A stretch of 64,000 bases of DNA from NCBI RefSeq assembly GCF_030272615.1, contig NC_081406.1, positions 184,017,770-184,081,769 on the forward strand, in the 5' to 3' direction. Positions 23,813 to 35,493 of this stretch are shown one piece after another; position 1 is the first letter of the stretch; each line of letters begins with the position of its first letter. The notes beneath the pieces were generated by a model. The model worked only from the letters and a program-made list of their open reading frames with translations, had not been told where the DNA came from and made no database searches. This DNA is from Cryptomeria japonica (Eukaryota; Streptophyta; Pinopsida; Cupressales; Cupressaceae). Position numbers and translations under genes: made by a program.

Positions 23813-24775
23813 TGTTGGCAATTGACACTGATCTGGTGGGTTTTGATGATTGATTGTTTATTTAGGGTTGTCATTGATGGCAACTCTTCATGAGATTCCC
23901 ATCCGGTAATGACGGATCTTGATTTCTAGAAGAGGATGTCAATTTGTAGCTAGTTAACTGGTACTTCATGACGAACAGAGAAGTTTTGGTCTGGAAGCTT
24001 TTTGGTGATTACGGAGCTATGAATCATGTATAGGTTGATTGGGCCAACATAGAGACATCATTCTATCATTATTTTGGTGATCTGCATTTATCTTTGGTGA
24101 TCCAGTCAAGCTGACATAGGACTATATGTTACATTAGCAAGCCGACTTGATAAATGATCTATTTTGTGATTGTAGATATATAAGACCAGTGTAGATGTTA
24201 TTTTTGATGAGTGATATGATTATATTTGAGTGAGTGATGATCAAGAATTCTTTGTAGTGCAGTTTCTGGTGTGGATTCTTGATCTAGTAGCTAACTGAGA
24301 TAGTGAACAGGGCAGAACAGAGCAGATGAGAAGATGCGATTCAGTCAGTGTATTCGACACTTAACTGGAACTCATCCAAGCATTTTAGATGCTATTTTGG
24401 AGTTCATTTGTTTTAATTCATCATTTTAATTAATCAGTAAGGCAATGAGCCTTCCAGGGTTGTAGCCATTATTGTATTTGAGCAATGAGCTCTAGGCAGT
24501 GTGCCTAAATACCTGTGCATTCCCCATATTATAATATTGTTTTTCTACTGGCCATAGTGGAATAATATTGTGGGTTCAAATCCCGCTATGGTTTTTCCCA
24601 TTTGGGTTTCCACACAAAAATTTGGTGTTATGCTTTTGTGGTTGATTGTTTTATATTCCTGCATTTTAGTTTCATGTTTATTCTTCCGATGGTTTAAAGC
24701 TAAGTCTAAAAAATTTGTTAACTGGTAGATCACTGATTCACTCCCCCCCCCTCTCAATGATCCCTTATTCAAATA
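23813..24775 (+). repeat. 5' LTR of element B (963 bp)
   Basis: Starts TGTTGGCA and ends AAATA (CA decayed) before the primer site. The tail holds the C-run and CTCTCAATG. It carries the shared CTATGGTTTTTCCC...GGGTTTCCAC block at about 24590-24614 and a T-arm-like GGGTTCAAATCCC at 24575-24587. Confidence 0.88.
24549..24597 (+). other. tRNA-like fold in the LTR of element B
   Basis: GGCCATAGTGG (A-box-like) is followed by GTGGGTTCAAATCCCGC, a five-pair stem with a seven-base TTCAAAT loop like a tRNA T arm (B-box-like), then TATGG, which can pair with the upstream CCATA. Box spacing is too short for a working tRNA gene and the 3' LTR copy (about 46650-46690) keeps only part of it. Not a tRNA gene; possibly a relic or coincidence. 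Confidence 0.3.
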
Positions 24776-24790
24776 ATTGGTATCAGAGTC
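24776..24790 (+). promoter_or_regulatory. Element B primer-binding site (tRNA-Met type)
   Basis: ATTGGTATCAGAGTC directly after the LTR. Matches the plant copia tRNA-Met site except near its 3' end. Confidence 0.88.
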
Positions 24791-24843
24791 GAGTTCCTTT
24801 GAGGAATCTTAACCTCTTGAGGAAGATTAAGGAGATTGAATCA

Positions 24844-26003
24844 ATGGATTCCAGTTTTCAGAGATAGCTCAATGTGGCACTTAAGGATCTTGATGCAGTA
24901 AGAAATGAGATCAGTTCCTTGAAAATAAACTTGAATGTTGCTGATGATTTCATTAATGACTTGAAGGATCAAGTGAATGCTTCAAGAGACAAGAGGAAAG
25001 AATTGATGGACAAGTTGAAGGAGAAAGAAGATCAAATCATGGAAAATTAGAGTAAAGTTGATGAAGTTGACAAGCTTGAGAGAGAGAATGTTGCATTGAA
25101 AAATGAAATGCAATCCATTGTCATGAGACTGACTAAGGATATTGAGGACCAAAATAAAAATGAAGAGATTTGGGCACAACCATTGAAGGAAACAACTGAT
25201 GAATGCTTTAGGCTGACCTATGAGAGTGATTAGTTAAATCTTGAGTTGACACAGTCAAGGAATAATGGTCAAGAACTTGAAAGCCAGATTGTTGCCTTAA
25301 GAGATGAACTTGCTACTACTAATGATTACAAAGACAAATTCAAAGCTAGCTCAACAAGGCTTAATGAGATGCTGGAAAGTCATAGACATGGAAAGGACAT
25401 GCGAGGACTTGGATTTGAGAAAGGTGAATCCTCCAGATCTAGACAAAGCAATGCAAAACCTAATTAGAAGAAGAGCAAGAATCCTTTGGTAAGACAGTCT
25501 AATGCCCATAAATTCAATGGTAGATGCTTTACTTGCAATAAATTTGTTCATATGGCAAATCAATGTAGAATTAGGATGAATAATGGAATGAACAACATGA
25601 ATAATGTTCCTACCTTTATCGGTCAGTGTTTCAAATACAATAATTTTGGTCACAAGTCAAATATGTGTAGAGTAGTAATGAATAACTTCCAAAACAAGAG
25701 GTGTTATGCTTGTGGTATGTTTGGACATATCTCTAACGAGTGCAGGATGAGAGCAAATCAAATGAACTTCAGACCTATGATAATGTTGTTTGTCGTGCAT
25801 GCAATAAAACTAGTCACATTGCAAAGTACTGCAAAAACAAGAATAGTGCTTCGGTAGACAAGAACAAATCAGATGAGAAGGCCAAGGAAAAGTTAGAAGA
25901 GATCAAAGACAAAAATGAGAAAATGTGGGTTAGAAAAGATAAATCTAAAGCAGACAATGGATCGGCACCTGAATCTAGTGCAGGATCTTCATCTGATAAC
26001 TAG
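24844..26003 (+). pseudogene. Element B ORF1: Gag-like coiled-coil, zinc-knuckle protein
   Basis: Starts MDSSFQ at 24844, 54 bases after the primer site. The N-terminal 200 codons are heptad-rich (LKDLDAVRNEISSL style) and predict a coiled coil like A ORF1. Four CCHC knuckles follow: CFTCNKFVHMANQC, CFKYNNFGHKSNMC (second Cys lost), CYACGMFGHISNEC and CRACNKTSHIAKYC. Stops interrupt at about 24868, 25048, 25233 and 25467, and a one-base frame change lies near 25770 before the last knuckle. The C-terminus is Lys/Glu- then Ser-rich, ending SSSDN. It is dead as it stands. Shared architecture with A ORF1, including absence of a UBN2 region, marks it as the same type of Gag. Confidence 0.82.
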
Positions 26004-26018
26004 GGCTTTATGCCTTAG
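26000..26018 (+). promoter_or_regulatory. Stem-loop across the ORF1 stop codon of element B
   Basis: CTAGGGC pairs with GCCTTAG (six canonical pairs and one G-T) around the five-base loop TTTAT. The ORF1 stop TAG is at 26001-26003. Position, arm length and loop length equal those in element A (12862-12880), although the sequences differ. Confidence 0.55.
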
Positions 26019-26342
26019 AGGGAACTTTTCAAGCAGATTCTTAGAACCCCCTCTTCGGTGATGTGCAATCGATTTTAGAAGGTTGTAGAGGGCTTAAATC
26101 ATATATGCATATGTTATCTGGAAGTTTCAGAGAAGAAGAATTAGATTTTTGAAGGTTAAAAGGGCATTTCAAAGCTTCATTTGTCACAATCTGATCAAGA
26201 GAATAGTGCGGAGAAGAAGAGAAAATTAATTTGGCAATCTCAATATCGATTTCAGCGATCCTAAAGAGAGTTTCAGTGCCTGTTTGTGAATTAAGGTATT
26301 TATCTATTCAGACTATCAGTTTCCGCAAACCCTAAGTTAGAA
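26004..26342 (+). other. Spacer between ORF1 and ORF2 of element B
   Basis: No frame. It resembles the A spacer in position and in its leader-like end (GCAAACCCTAAG just before the ATG). CATATATGCATATG occurs near 26100. No definite promoter. Confidence 0.35.
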
Positions 26343-29300
26343 ATGGCTTCAACTTCTAGAATTGCTACCCCATTGGTTGTCGAGATTAAGGATGATCTGG
26401 AAGGAGCATTTTCTTTGGTACCCTATGACGTCCTTCACAATGAGGATATTAGGGAAATCATCCATTTTGATCTTGAGGAGCTTGGCAATGCTGATATGTT
26501 GACCCTACATAACAAACATTTGGTGGACAGTTTGGGAAACCTCAAACTAGAATATAAGGTTCTTCAAGACAAGGGTTTTTTGTGGTTCGTCCATTTTCCA
26601 TTATTTGACAAAGAAGAGTGGATCTAGTATATTCTCAATCGAGTCTATGATGAGTTCAAATGGCTTGATAGGCCTCACAAGATCACTAAACAGGCATTTC
26701 GAGCACCTGGCCTAAGAAAAGTATCGAATAACATAGTGATAGCAACTATTGGTTCCAAGTTCGACAAAAAAGAAATGACTATCATTGATATTTTGGAGCA
26801 TGATGTGAAGTTTGCACCAATGGCGGTCAGATACAAAGTTTACCAGTCAAGCAGATACAACTTTGTCTCTGAAACTTCCATATATATAGCATATCAGATG
26901 CTCAAGAATGACAAGAGGTATGATCTATTTATAGTCCTTTTGAATGATTTGATGAGTAATTTGAAGAAAATTAAGAAAGAAAAGAAGCACACTTTTAAAT
27001 ATGGAACTCTTCTTATTTGCTTGGCCTTATATTTCTTTAATGAGATACCCGATGTAAAAGTAAAGGTCCAATGGGCCTATGATAGACCGATGGAAATGAA
27101 AATCAAAGAGGCATTGTGGGGAATATGAGATGCCACAATGAGAATATCTTCTCTCTGGGGTTATTTCAAAAATTTCCAAACCACAATGAAGAACAAAGAA
27201 AGAATCCCTGAGGAGATTGTGGAGAAGTGTGAGCAAACTATTTGCTTCATGGTTGATAAAGATCAATGTCAAATGGAATCCGTGGATCCTAGGACAGTTT
27301 GGATCATTCCCATGGGGTATGAAGTTGACTCTAGCATGCTTGAGGCATATGCTCAACACCTATTTAGCTAGTTGGTGGATCCAAAAGAAGAAAGGTTTGG
27401 AACATTCAAGGAGAAAGACCTTGAATTGCACAAACAATTCACTGCACCTAGAAAAAGAAAAGTTACAAAGATGGTTCAGGAATTGGCAGTGTAGATGGGA
27501 TTCACTTGGGAAGAGGTGAAGCAGGCCAGAGAAAAACATGCATAGATGGGTGCCAAAGAGGAAACCAAAAAGCCTAAGGCTGACCCAGTTCCCTCCAAGG
27601 CTAAACTAAAAGAGACCAAGTCTGCCCCTACTCCGGTGGCACCATCTTCAAGACAGATCCCATCTAAAAAGGGAGTGTTGAAGAAAAAGGAGAAGTCTAA
27701 GAGGACTTATGTTTTTGTGTCTCTGGTGGCCCCTTAAATTGAGTCAGAGGAGGAAGTGGGCAAGGATAAGAAGAAAGGTGAATTTGTAAGAGTGGTGAGG
27801 AATCTGCAGTCTAGTGGAGCCCAACAAAGCAAGAAAGCTAAATTTGAACCTACCCCTACCGGAAGACCCAAAAGAGGAAGACATGTCAGAACTCAACTTG
27901 AAAAAGATCTTGAATCCGGTGACCTACAAGGTAAATACACAATTGTTCCTCCATTGTCAACAGACAAACTAATAGATGAAATAATTGCTGATGGAAACTT
28001 GAAGAATATTGGAGCTTATTATGAGCATCTAAATGAGGTAGATTTGAGAAAGGTTGAAGAAGTTGTTGTTTTATACTTGTAAAATTTTAGTAAAATATTG
28101 ATTGAGCTGGAGAAGAGAACTCCTAAGGACCTATACAATATTATTGATGCAAGGAGACTGACTGCTAGCAAAATAGATAAGAAAATGAAAGAAGGAGAGT
28201 TGATAAATGTTTGTACTTGTATCACTTGAGATGAAGTCAAAAGGCTCATTGAGGAAGCTAATAAGAAAGAATTCAGAAGAAAAAGCGGGGTAAATAGATT
28301 GATGATTGGCAAGGTGGAAGAGGTAAGCAAAGAAATTGAAGATATATGGAGAAAGATGATTGTGAATGATCCTTTGTATAAAGATGCATTTAAGTCTTCT
28401 CATCCATAAGTAAAAGAAGGTGTTTCCGGTGATCAGAAGGATGAAACTCAGACTAAGGGACATTCAGAATATTAAGGCAACACAACTCTTGATGTTGAAA
28501 CTAGTGATAATCCTTTTGTGGTAGATAGTTTAGCAACTCCTGATATTCAAAATGATGATACTGCACCAAGTGGCAACACCGGTGCACAAGATAAAGGAGA
28601 TGGAGTAGAGAAAAAGGAACCTAAGAAAGAAGAGGTAAAGGTTGTTGAGGTAGACAAGGGCAAATGAGTTGTTGATATGACAATTGACACTCTTGCATTC
28701 ACAAGGACCCCACCTCAAATCTCCATTAATATAGATGGTCCTCTTAACCTTGGAAAAATGTCTCTTGTCGAGAAGCTAATGCTTGCAACAACTATTCAAG
28801 CTCACGCCAATCAGGATCTGGTAAAATTTGAGTCAAAAGACAAAAAGCTCATTTTGATGTTTGTTGATATTTTGCAGAAGGTGGCTTCGGGTGTATAGCT
28901 AGATTCTAATGTTATCCCCTCTGGTAAATTGTTACAATTGATTAATAGTGTAAATACTAGTTTTGATTCTTTAGAAAAATCAACTACTAAGAGAGTATTG
29001 GATAGGTTTAAGGAAATAAGAATGCAAACATTTCGAAAGATTATTGAAGATGATAGAGTGAGATTGAATAAAGGTCTATAGGTTATTTCAGATGCATTGA
29101 CAGAAGGTGGTAAATTGTATAAGTCTTGTCTAATTTTTCCCAAAGTCACTGTAGATATAGACAAGAAAATAAGTGTCTACCAAGGTAAACTTGCTAATAT
29201 TTCACAGTCCTTTGATCCTAATGTAGCTCTAACCAGTAGTATTGAAGGGAAGATATTGGCTCTAAATGATTAGATCTTGAGCCTTAATGTAGACAAGGAA

Positions 29301-29546
29301 ATAATTTTTAGGAGAGTTGGGGAACTCCAGAACTTGATTGCCCCCTCGTCGGACACCATGTTAAGAAATAAGGTAGATTGTGTGAAGGCAATGGCTCAAC
29401 CTATGTCATCTGATCTGAAGGAACTAGAGATTCATGCAACTGTATTTAGTGCATTCATTACAGTTTTGGATAAATTGAAGAGTAGGTGGGACACTCACCT
29501 AGGATCTTTGAAGACCATTTTTGTTGACATCTTCAAGTATTTGTAA
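26343..29546 (+). pseudogene. Element B ORF2: 1068-codon relative of A ORF2, with in-frame stops
   Basis: A single frame with no frameshift over 3204 bp, starting MASTSR exactly as A ORF2 starts MASTSH. About 14 stops interrupt it (among them 26625, 27126, 27369, 27543, 27735, 28080, 28896, 29080 and 29273). Collinear matches to A include RIPEEIVEKCEQTICF against RISGDIVKKYEDDICF, VDPRT against VEPRM, PMGYEVDSSMLEAYA against PMGYEVTFDMLEGYA, and LVDPKEERFGTF against LDPKAKRTGTY, at nearly equal offsets (codon 322 versus 334). A basic Lys/Pro region follows (codons about 400-520), then an acidic and coiled C-terminal half. The A-type Lys/Glu repeat is much shorter here. Function unknown; no enzymatic motif recognised. 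Confidence 0.72.
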
Positions 29547-29761
29547 AGTCTCCGATAGGTATCTCTGTATATAAAGTTTTGGACAATGCCCCATCTTTGG
29601 CATTGTTGTCAAAGGTGGAGAGAAAAGGTAAAAAATGTATAGTATAGAAGAGTGTAATTACAAGTTTCAAAATTATTTTCCTAAGGGGGAGCCTTATAAA
29701 TTCTTTTGATCTAGTGTATAGTTCTCAATAGTCATTTTACACGAGTGTTGCCATCAATGCC

Positions 29762-29773
29762 AAAGGGGGAGAT
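29762..29773 (+). promoter_or_regulatory. Polypurine tract of element B
   Basis: CAAAGGGGGAGAT directly before the 3' LTR. A further CTAAGGGGGAGCC at about 29681 and a decayed GTGGAGAG at about 29615 repeat the multi-tract pattern of element A. Confidence 0.82.
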
Positions 29774-29959
29774 TTTTGGCAACTGAGACTCATCCGGTGG
29801 CTTCTGATGATTTATTATTGGTTTAGGGTTGTCATTGATGGCAACTCTTCATGAGATTCCCATCTGGTAATCACACATCTTGATTTTCAGAAGAGGATGT
29901 CAATCAATATTTTAGGATGAACATAGTAGTTTTGGTCTGGAAGCTTTCTGGTGATTGCA
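29774..29959 (+). repeat. 3' LTR of element B, first part (before insertion of D)
   Basis: Aligns with 23813-24013 of the 5' LTR and stops where the D LTR starts (TGTTGGTAAAC at 29960). Confidence 0.88.
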
Positions 29960-31283
29960 TGTTGGTAAACAAATTTGTCTCTCACAATTTATTTAATTTT
30001 TATACTCTTTAGCCCAAGAAATGAAAGACAAATTTCCCCATACAGTTAGAAAATCATCATATTTGATTAACCTTTGAAAGAAGGTAAAACTCCCTTTAAT
30101 AGATATTCAATCAGCTCCAAATTACATACAATCAATATTATACTTTTCACCAAAAAGTACAAAAAGGTAATTGTATTCACCAGTCAATACTGAATGAACA
30201 CAAGCATTGATTCATATATAATCCTTTGTGTAAAGTTGATAGACTTCACATGCACGCTAAAACAAAATGTAAACCTTAAAAGATAAATCTCACTAATATT
30301 TTTCTACACATATAGAAAGCTATGACAGATTCTTTCTTGAAATAGATTCTCATAGAAATAAAATTTCAAACACCAAACACACAGATTTGAAGCCAAAGAT
30401 AAACTGTCATTTGATTTTCATTCATAAATGATCATCAACTTTCAACACATACATAAAGTATTCAGCAAAAATTAAATATATAGTTTTTCAAAAAACTTAA
30501 CGAACCTGCATAAAGCCATTACAAAGCTTATAAATAGGCCCCCACACCAATAGTTCAATCAAAGGTAAAACTAACTTGAAATGAGTTAATCAGAAACTGT
30601 CCTAACTGCATAACTGAAAATAAAAAGAAAGCTAGACACGCTGGCATACAACTGCCAGCAGTGCTAGTCATGTGGTCAATTTTGTTTTAGTTGGATTGCC
30701 CAGATTGCTATTCTAGGTGGACACCATAACCACTTTTGCTACACTCCACTCCCGATGAACCCTCAAGAATTCCTGGATTACCGCTACATGTGGCAGGCTG
30801 ATATGAATTACCCTTTGCTTCCAGAGTTCCTTCTTTCTTTTCACCAGCTGCACTTTATCTCTGTGACAACCCAAGTGATCTAGACATACTATAAGCATTG
30901 AATCCACTTTAGCAATCTTCATAAAATCTTCCATGGCTAAGGATTTTTCCACCTTAATCTATTTAATGCGACTACTGAATATATTGACCATTTAAGTTGC
31001 ATCTTCCAGAGTCTGGCCATCCTCTTTAAGCAACTGAACATCTACACAATGCAGATCCTTTTGCATGGTTGTCCTCAGGGTTATTAGTTCACCTCGCAAA
31101 CTAGTAGACTCATTATGACCTTTCTTAATGATTTGGTTACACCACTCTATACTTTCTTTGCATATGAACATTATATCTTTATCTAATCCTAGCACTTGTC
31201 TTTCAACAAGAAAATTCATCAAGCCATAGTGCTTAATATCGTGCATTTACCTTGAAATCACCACCCATTTAGTCTTTTCCTTC
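29960..31283 (-). repeat. 3' LTR of element D (at least 1324 bp)
   Basis: Matches 44915-46225 throughout. The plus-strand start is TGTTGGTAAAC. Homology ends at 31283 only because the right copy is truncated there. No polypurine tract is visible next to 31284, so the true LTR may extend further left in minus-strand sense. The last third codes for the end of ORF-X. Confidence 0.85.
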
Positions 31284-31853
31284 TGCCATGTGATTAAATC
31301 AACATCCAATTCCTTGGTAACATCATTAGCATCTTTGAAAATTTGAACTAAATCCAATATATAATTAGTTCCTTGGTGCACAATTGATGTAAGCCACTCG
31401 GAGAAAATCTCTATGATCATCTTGTTCCTTTGAACTTCATTGAAGAACTTTTGATTTTAAGGGGATTTTAGATTAAAGGGAATGAAGCTTTGGGACAATG
31501 GAAGCAGACTATTCTGCAGAGCATGGATGTATTTTGCCATTTGCATTAAACTCTGTTTCAACTCTGCTTTATCCTTTTCATCCTTCCAACTACGGGAGAT
31601 AATCCTTTTGGTTGAAGTTTCTAAATGTTTCACATCAACCACTCTAGTTCCTGGCCCTAGATCAACTCGCTCAATATTATAATCTGCCTCTGAGGCAATG
31701 GAAGCATCCTTATCGGATGTAGGCCTAGCAATATCCGCAGTCCAATGTTTTGTGCCTTCATCAAAACCAATCATGGTTTCCGCTTTTAGCCGCTTAGGCT
31801 TCATGGCTCTTCCTAGACATTTACTCACGACATCTTCCATTGACACAAAAATA

Positions 31854-31858
31854 GGCAC
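31854..31858. repeat. Target-site duplication of element E, left copy (GGCAC)
   Basis: Exact match with 37561-37565. Removing the element plus one copy restores the reading frame of ORF-X. Confidence 0.93.
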
Positions 31859-32528
31859 TATTAGGTCCCCGAGACAATTGAGAGGTGGGGGGGAGGTGAA
31901 CCAGTTGTCAAATAAATTCAAACCAAAAACCAATTAACCAACTTGATGCTTAATACTGGTAAACCAGTTGAGTATGTCGGTAGACAGTGTTAATAGTAAA
32001 TTGCTATACCGGTAAAGATCAATGCATGAAACATAAACATAGAGTCATCCACAACACATAACACCAATATTTGTACGTGGAAACCTTGTAAGGGGAAAAA
32101 CCACGGTGAGAAACCTTACCCACAATCAGATGATACTACTGCAGATAGTAAGTGTACATAAATGGGGTCTGCACATGCAGAAAGGCCAACAACTTAGAGC
32201 TCACCGCTCAATCACAAAATGGGAGTCACACTGACTACAATTGGATGGTTAAATCCAATAAGAATGTACTATACAAAATAGCATCTTCATATGCTGGATT
32301 CAGTACCGGTGTAATGCTGATATGCTTCTACAAAAACCTAGCTTCACCTTCAAATGATGTCTTTGTGTATACCTCTGCTTAATCTCTCATATACCTTCGC
32401 TCAATTCTTTTTTGCATTCCACACTTGATCTTACAAATAAGATCTTACATTTATACCATAACCTAAGACCAATTTTAGTAGGTTGGCTCTACAAGATATT
32501 ACAATAAACATTTTACATACAATATAAT
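31859..32528 (-). repeat. 3' LTR of element E, truncated (670 bp)
   Basis: Aligns with 36495-37164. The segment corresponding to 37165-37560 is missing and pol coding abuts it. First bases are TATTAGG where the other copy has TGTTAGG. Confidence 0.9.
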
Positions 32529-35490
32529 AATGGGTTCCTTGCATTTTACCTTTATGTCTTTCAACATTTGTTTAAGCCATAGTACCTGTGTACAGTTAGT
32601 TGTTGCTGCAACATATTTTGATTCTGCTGTTGATAAAGATGCACAACTCTGTTTCTTACTCAACCAAGAAACTAATCTCTTTCCAAGAAAGAATGCTCCT
32701 CCAGTGGTGCTTTTTCTATCATCCACATCTCCTGCCCAATTTGCATCTATGTATGCACATAGATCAAAATTTTCATCTCTACGATACCATAATCCAAGAT
32801 TTGTTGTGCCTTGTAAGTACCGGAAAATCCTTTTTACTGCTGATTCATGATTTTCCCTAGGATTACTTTGAAATCTAGAAACAATACATACTGCATTCAT
32901 AATATCAGGTCTGGTTTGTGTTAAATATAGTAAACCTCCTATCATAGATTTGTATCTAGTTGGATTAACAAGTGTAGATTCATCCCTTTGAGATAATTTG
33001 TCATTTGTAGTCATAGGTGTGCTTATCGGTTTAGAGTTCTCCATCCCAAATTTCTTTAGTAATTCTTTCAAGTACTTGGATTGACTCAAAAATATACCTT
33101 TATCAGTCTGTGAAATCTGCAATCCTAAAAACAATTTTATTTCTCCAATCATAGACATTTCAAATTCTTGTTGCATTTTAATAGAAAATTCCTTACATAA
33201 TCCATCTTCTCCTCCAAAGATTATATCATCAACAAATACTTCAATAATCAAGATGTCATCATTAGTTATTTTGTAATATAAATTACTATCTGCATTTCAT
33301 TTAGTAAAACCAATCTTTAAAAGATACTTATCCAACCTTGCATACCAAGCTCTTGGGGCTTGTTTTAATCCATACAGAGCTTTTCTTAACTTGCAAACCA
33401 TATCATTGTCATCTATCAAGGAAAATCCATCAGGTTGTTCAATATATACTTCCTCTTCAAGATCTCCATTAAAAAATGCACATTTAATATCCATTTGATA
33501 AACTTTGTAGTCCTTGTGAGCTGCAAAAGCCAAGAATAATCTGACTGCCTCAATTCTAGCTACCGGTGCAAAGGTTTCATTGTGATCAACTCCTTCTTTC
33601 TAAGAATATCCCTTACACACTAGTCTTTCTTTATTTCTGACAACCTTACCATCTTCATTAAGTTTGTTTCTAAATACCCATTTGGTTCCAATTACATTTT
33701 TATCTTTAGGCTGGGGAACTAATGTCCAAGTATTATTTTTCTCAATTTGTCCTAATTCTTCTTCCATAGCTTTAATCCAAAATTTATCTTCACATGCCTC
33801 ATTGATAGATGATGGTTCAATTTGAGAAATAAGACATACCTCTTCATTTGCCAATCTTCCTCTTGTCATAACTCCTTTAATTTTGTTTCCAATTATCTGA
33901 TCTTCAGAACGATTCAATCTTACATACTGGGGTGTCTTAGTTAGCTATTGTTCTTCAATTACTGAGGAATCCTCTGATGATACCGGGGTAACTGAATCTT
34001 CATTTTGTACCGGTGGATTCAGTGTAGATTCATTTGTCATAATTTCTGTTGCCGGTTCAGAGTCTATATACCTTGAAGTTCCTCTGAATTGTTCATCAAT
34101 CTTTACATTTGTACTCTCAACAATTTTTTGCAATCTCTTATTAAAACATATATATGCCTTTCTCTTAGATGAATAACCACAAAATATTCCTTCATCACTT
34201 CTAGGATCAAATTTCCCAATATACTCATCTCTTCTAATATAACATTTACTTCCAAAAATTCTGAAATACTTATTAGTAGGAGTATTACCAAACCATAGTT
34301 CATGAGGGGTCTTACCGGTTTCACCTTTGATGTGAACTTTGTTGAATGTATAGAAAGAAGTGCTAACTGCCTCTCTGCAATACACATGTGGTAGATTTGC
34401 TTCTGATAACATACTTCTTGCTGCATCTAAGATAGTTCTATTTTTCCTTTGAACAACTCCATTCTGCTGTGGTGTCCGAGGTGCTGATAACTGTCTTCTA
34501 ATTCCATTCACTTCATAGAATGTATTAAAGTCCTTAGATGTGAATTCTCCTCCTTGATCTGATCTTAAACATTTGATTTTCTTACCAGTTTCATTTTCAA
34601 CCATTGCTTTGAACAGTTTGAACTTCCCAAGTGCTTCTAATTTTTCTTTGAGAAAAGTAACCCAACACATTCTAGAATAATCATCAATAATTACCATGAA
34701 ATATCTATCACCTTGTAAGCTTTTAGTTCTATTTGGACCACATAAATCAGCGTGAATTAAATCAAGAGCATTATTGGATTTTTCTGGAATACTTTTGAAA
34801 CTAGCTCTAACTTGTTTTCCAAATTGATATTCCTTAGAAATTGTATTCCGAGGTTTTACAATTTTAGGTAGATCTCTAACTGCCTTAGAAGTACTGATTT
34901 TTACCATGCAATCAAAGTTTACATGACATAGTCTCTTATGCCATAACCAACTTTCATCTATATGTGCAATTAAGCATGCCTTTTCACTATTATTCAAATG
35001 AAAGATATTACCTCTAGTCTGATTACCAGTTGCAATTTCCAAACTAGTTCTATTCATGATTTTGCATTTTCCATTTTTAAATTGTAACTGAAATCCTTTC
35101 TCAACTAATTGACCAACAATTAAAAGATTATGCTTTAATCCTTCAACATAGTAGACATTGTCAGTGTTATGCTTACCATCAAGAGATATTGAACCCTTAC
35201 CTTTGATTGAACAGGTTTTGTCATCTCCAAATATTACTAAACCTCCATTGTATTCTTGAAAGATCAAGAATTTACCTTTGTCTCTAGTCATGTGATGTGA
35301 GCATCTTGAATCAATGATCCATTCATCCCTTGCTTCAACTTTAGCTTCTAGGGCTTGTTCTACCAGTTGAGAAGTAGGTGTTGGTTGATCCTCTATTATA
35401 GAAACAAAAACCTATCCATTGTTTGTTGGATCCTCATCAGAATCATCAGTCACACCTTCATCAGCAATGTAACAGGATTTGTCTTTGTTC
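32529..35490 (-). pseudogene. Element E pol: protease, integrase, RT and partial RNase H
   Basis: One frame from about 35400 to 32529 with few stops. Protease: WIIDSRCSHHM near 35310, with the usual DSG changed to DSR. Integrase zinc region: WLWHKRLCHVNF present, but the two Cys of the HHCC finger are Ser and Tyr (ISKEYQFGKQ). Integrase core: HADLCGP and SDQGGEF keep both Asp, while the catalytic Glu of NGVVERKNR is Gln. [16 protein letters not shown] and FVDDIIFGG intact. RNase H: YIDANWAGDVDDRKST and AESKYVAAT present, then cut off after about KEPIIIL. Stops lie at about 33945, 33600 and 33298. It could not integrate itself even if the stops were read through. Confidence 0.9.
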
Positions 35491-35493
35491 TTC

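Noticed and set aside
24549-24597. A tRNA gene
   Set aside because: Only a T-arm-like stem and a weak A box; no D or anticodon arm, spacing too short, not preserved in the other LTR.
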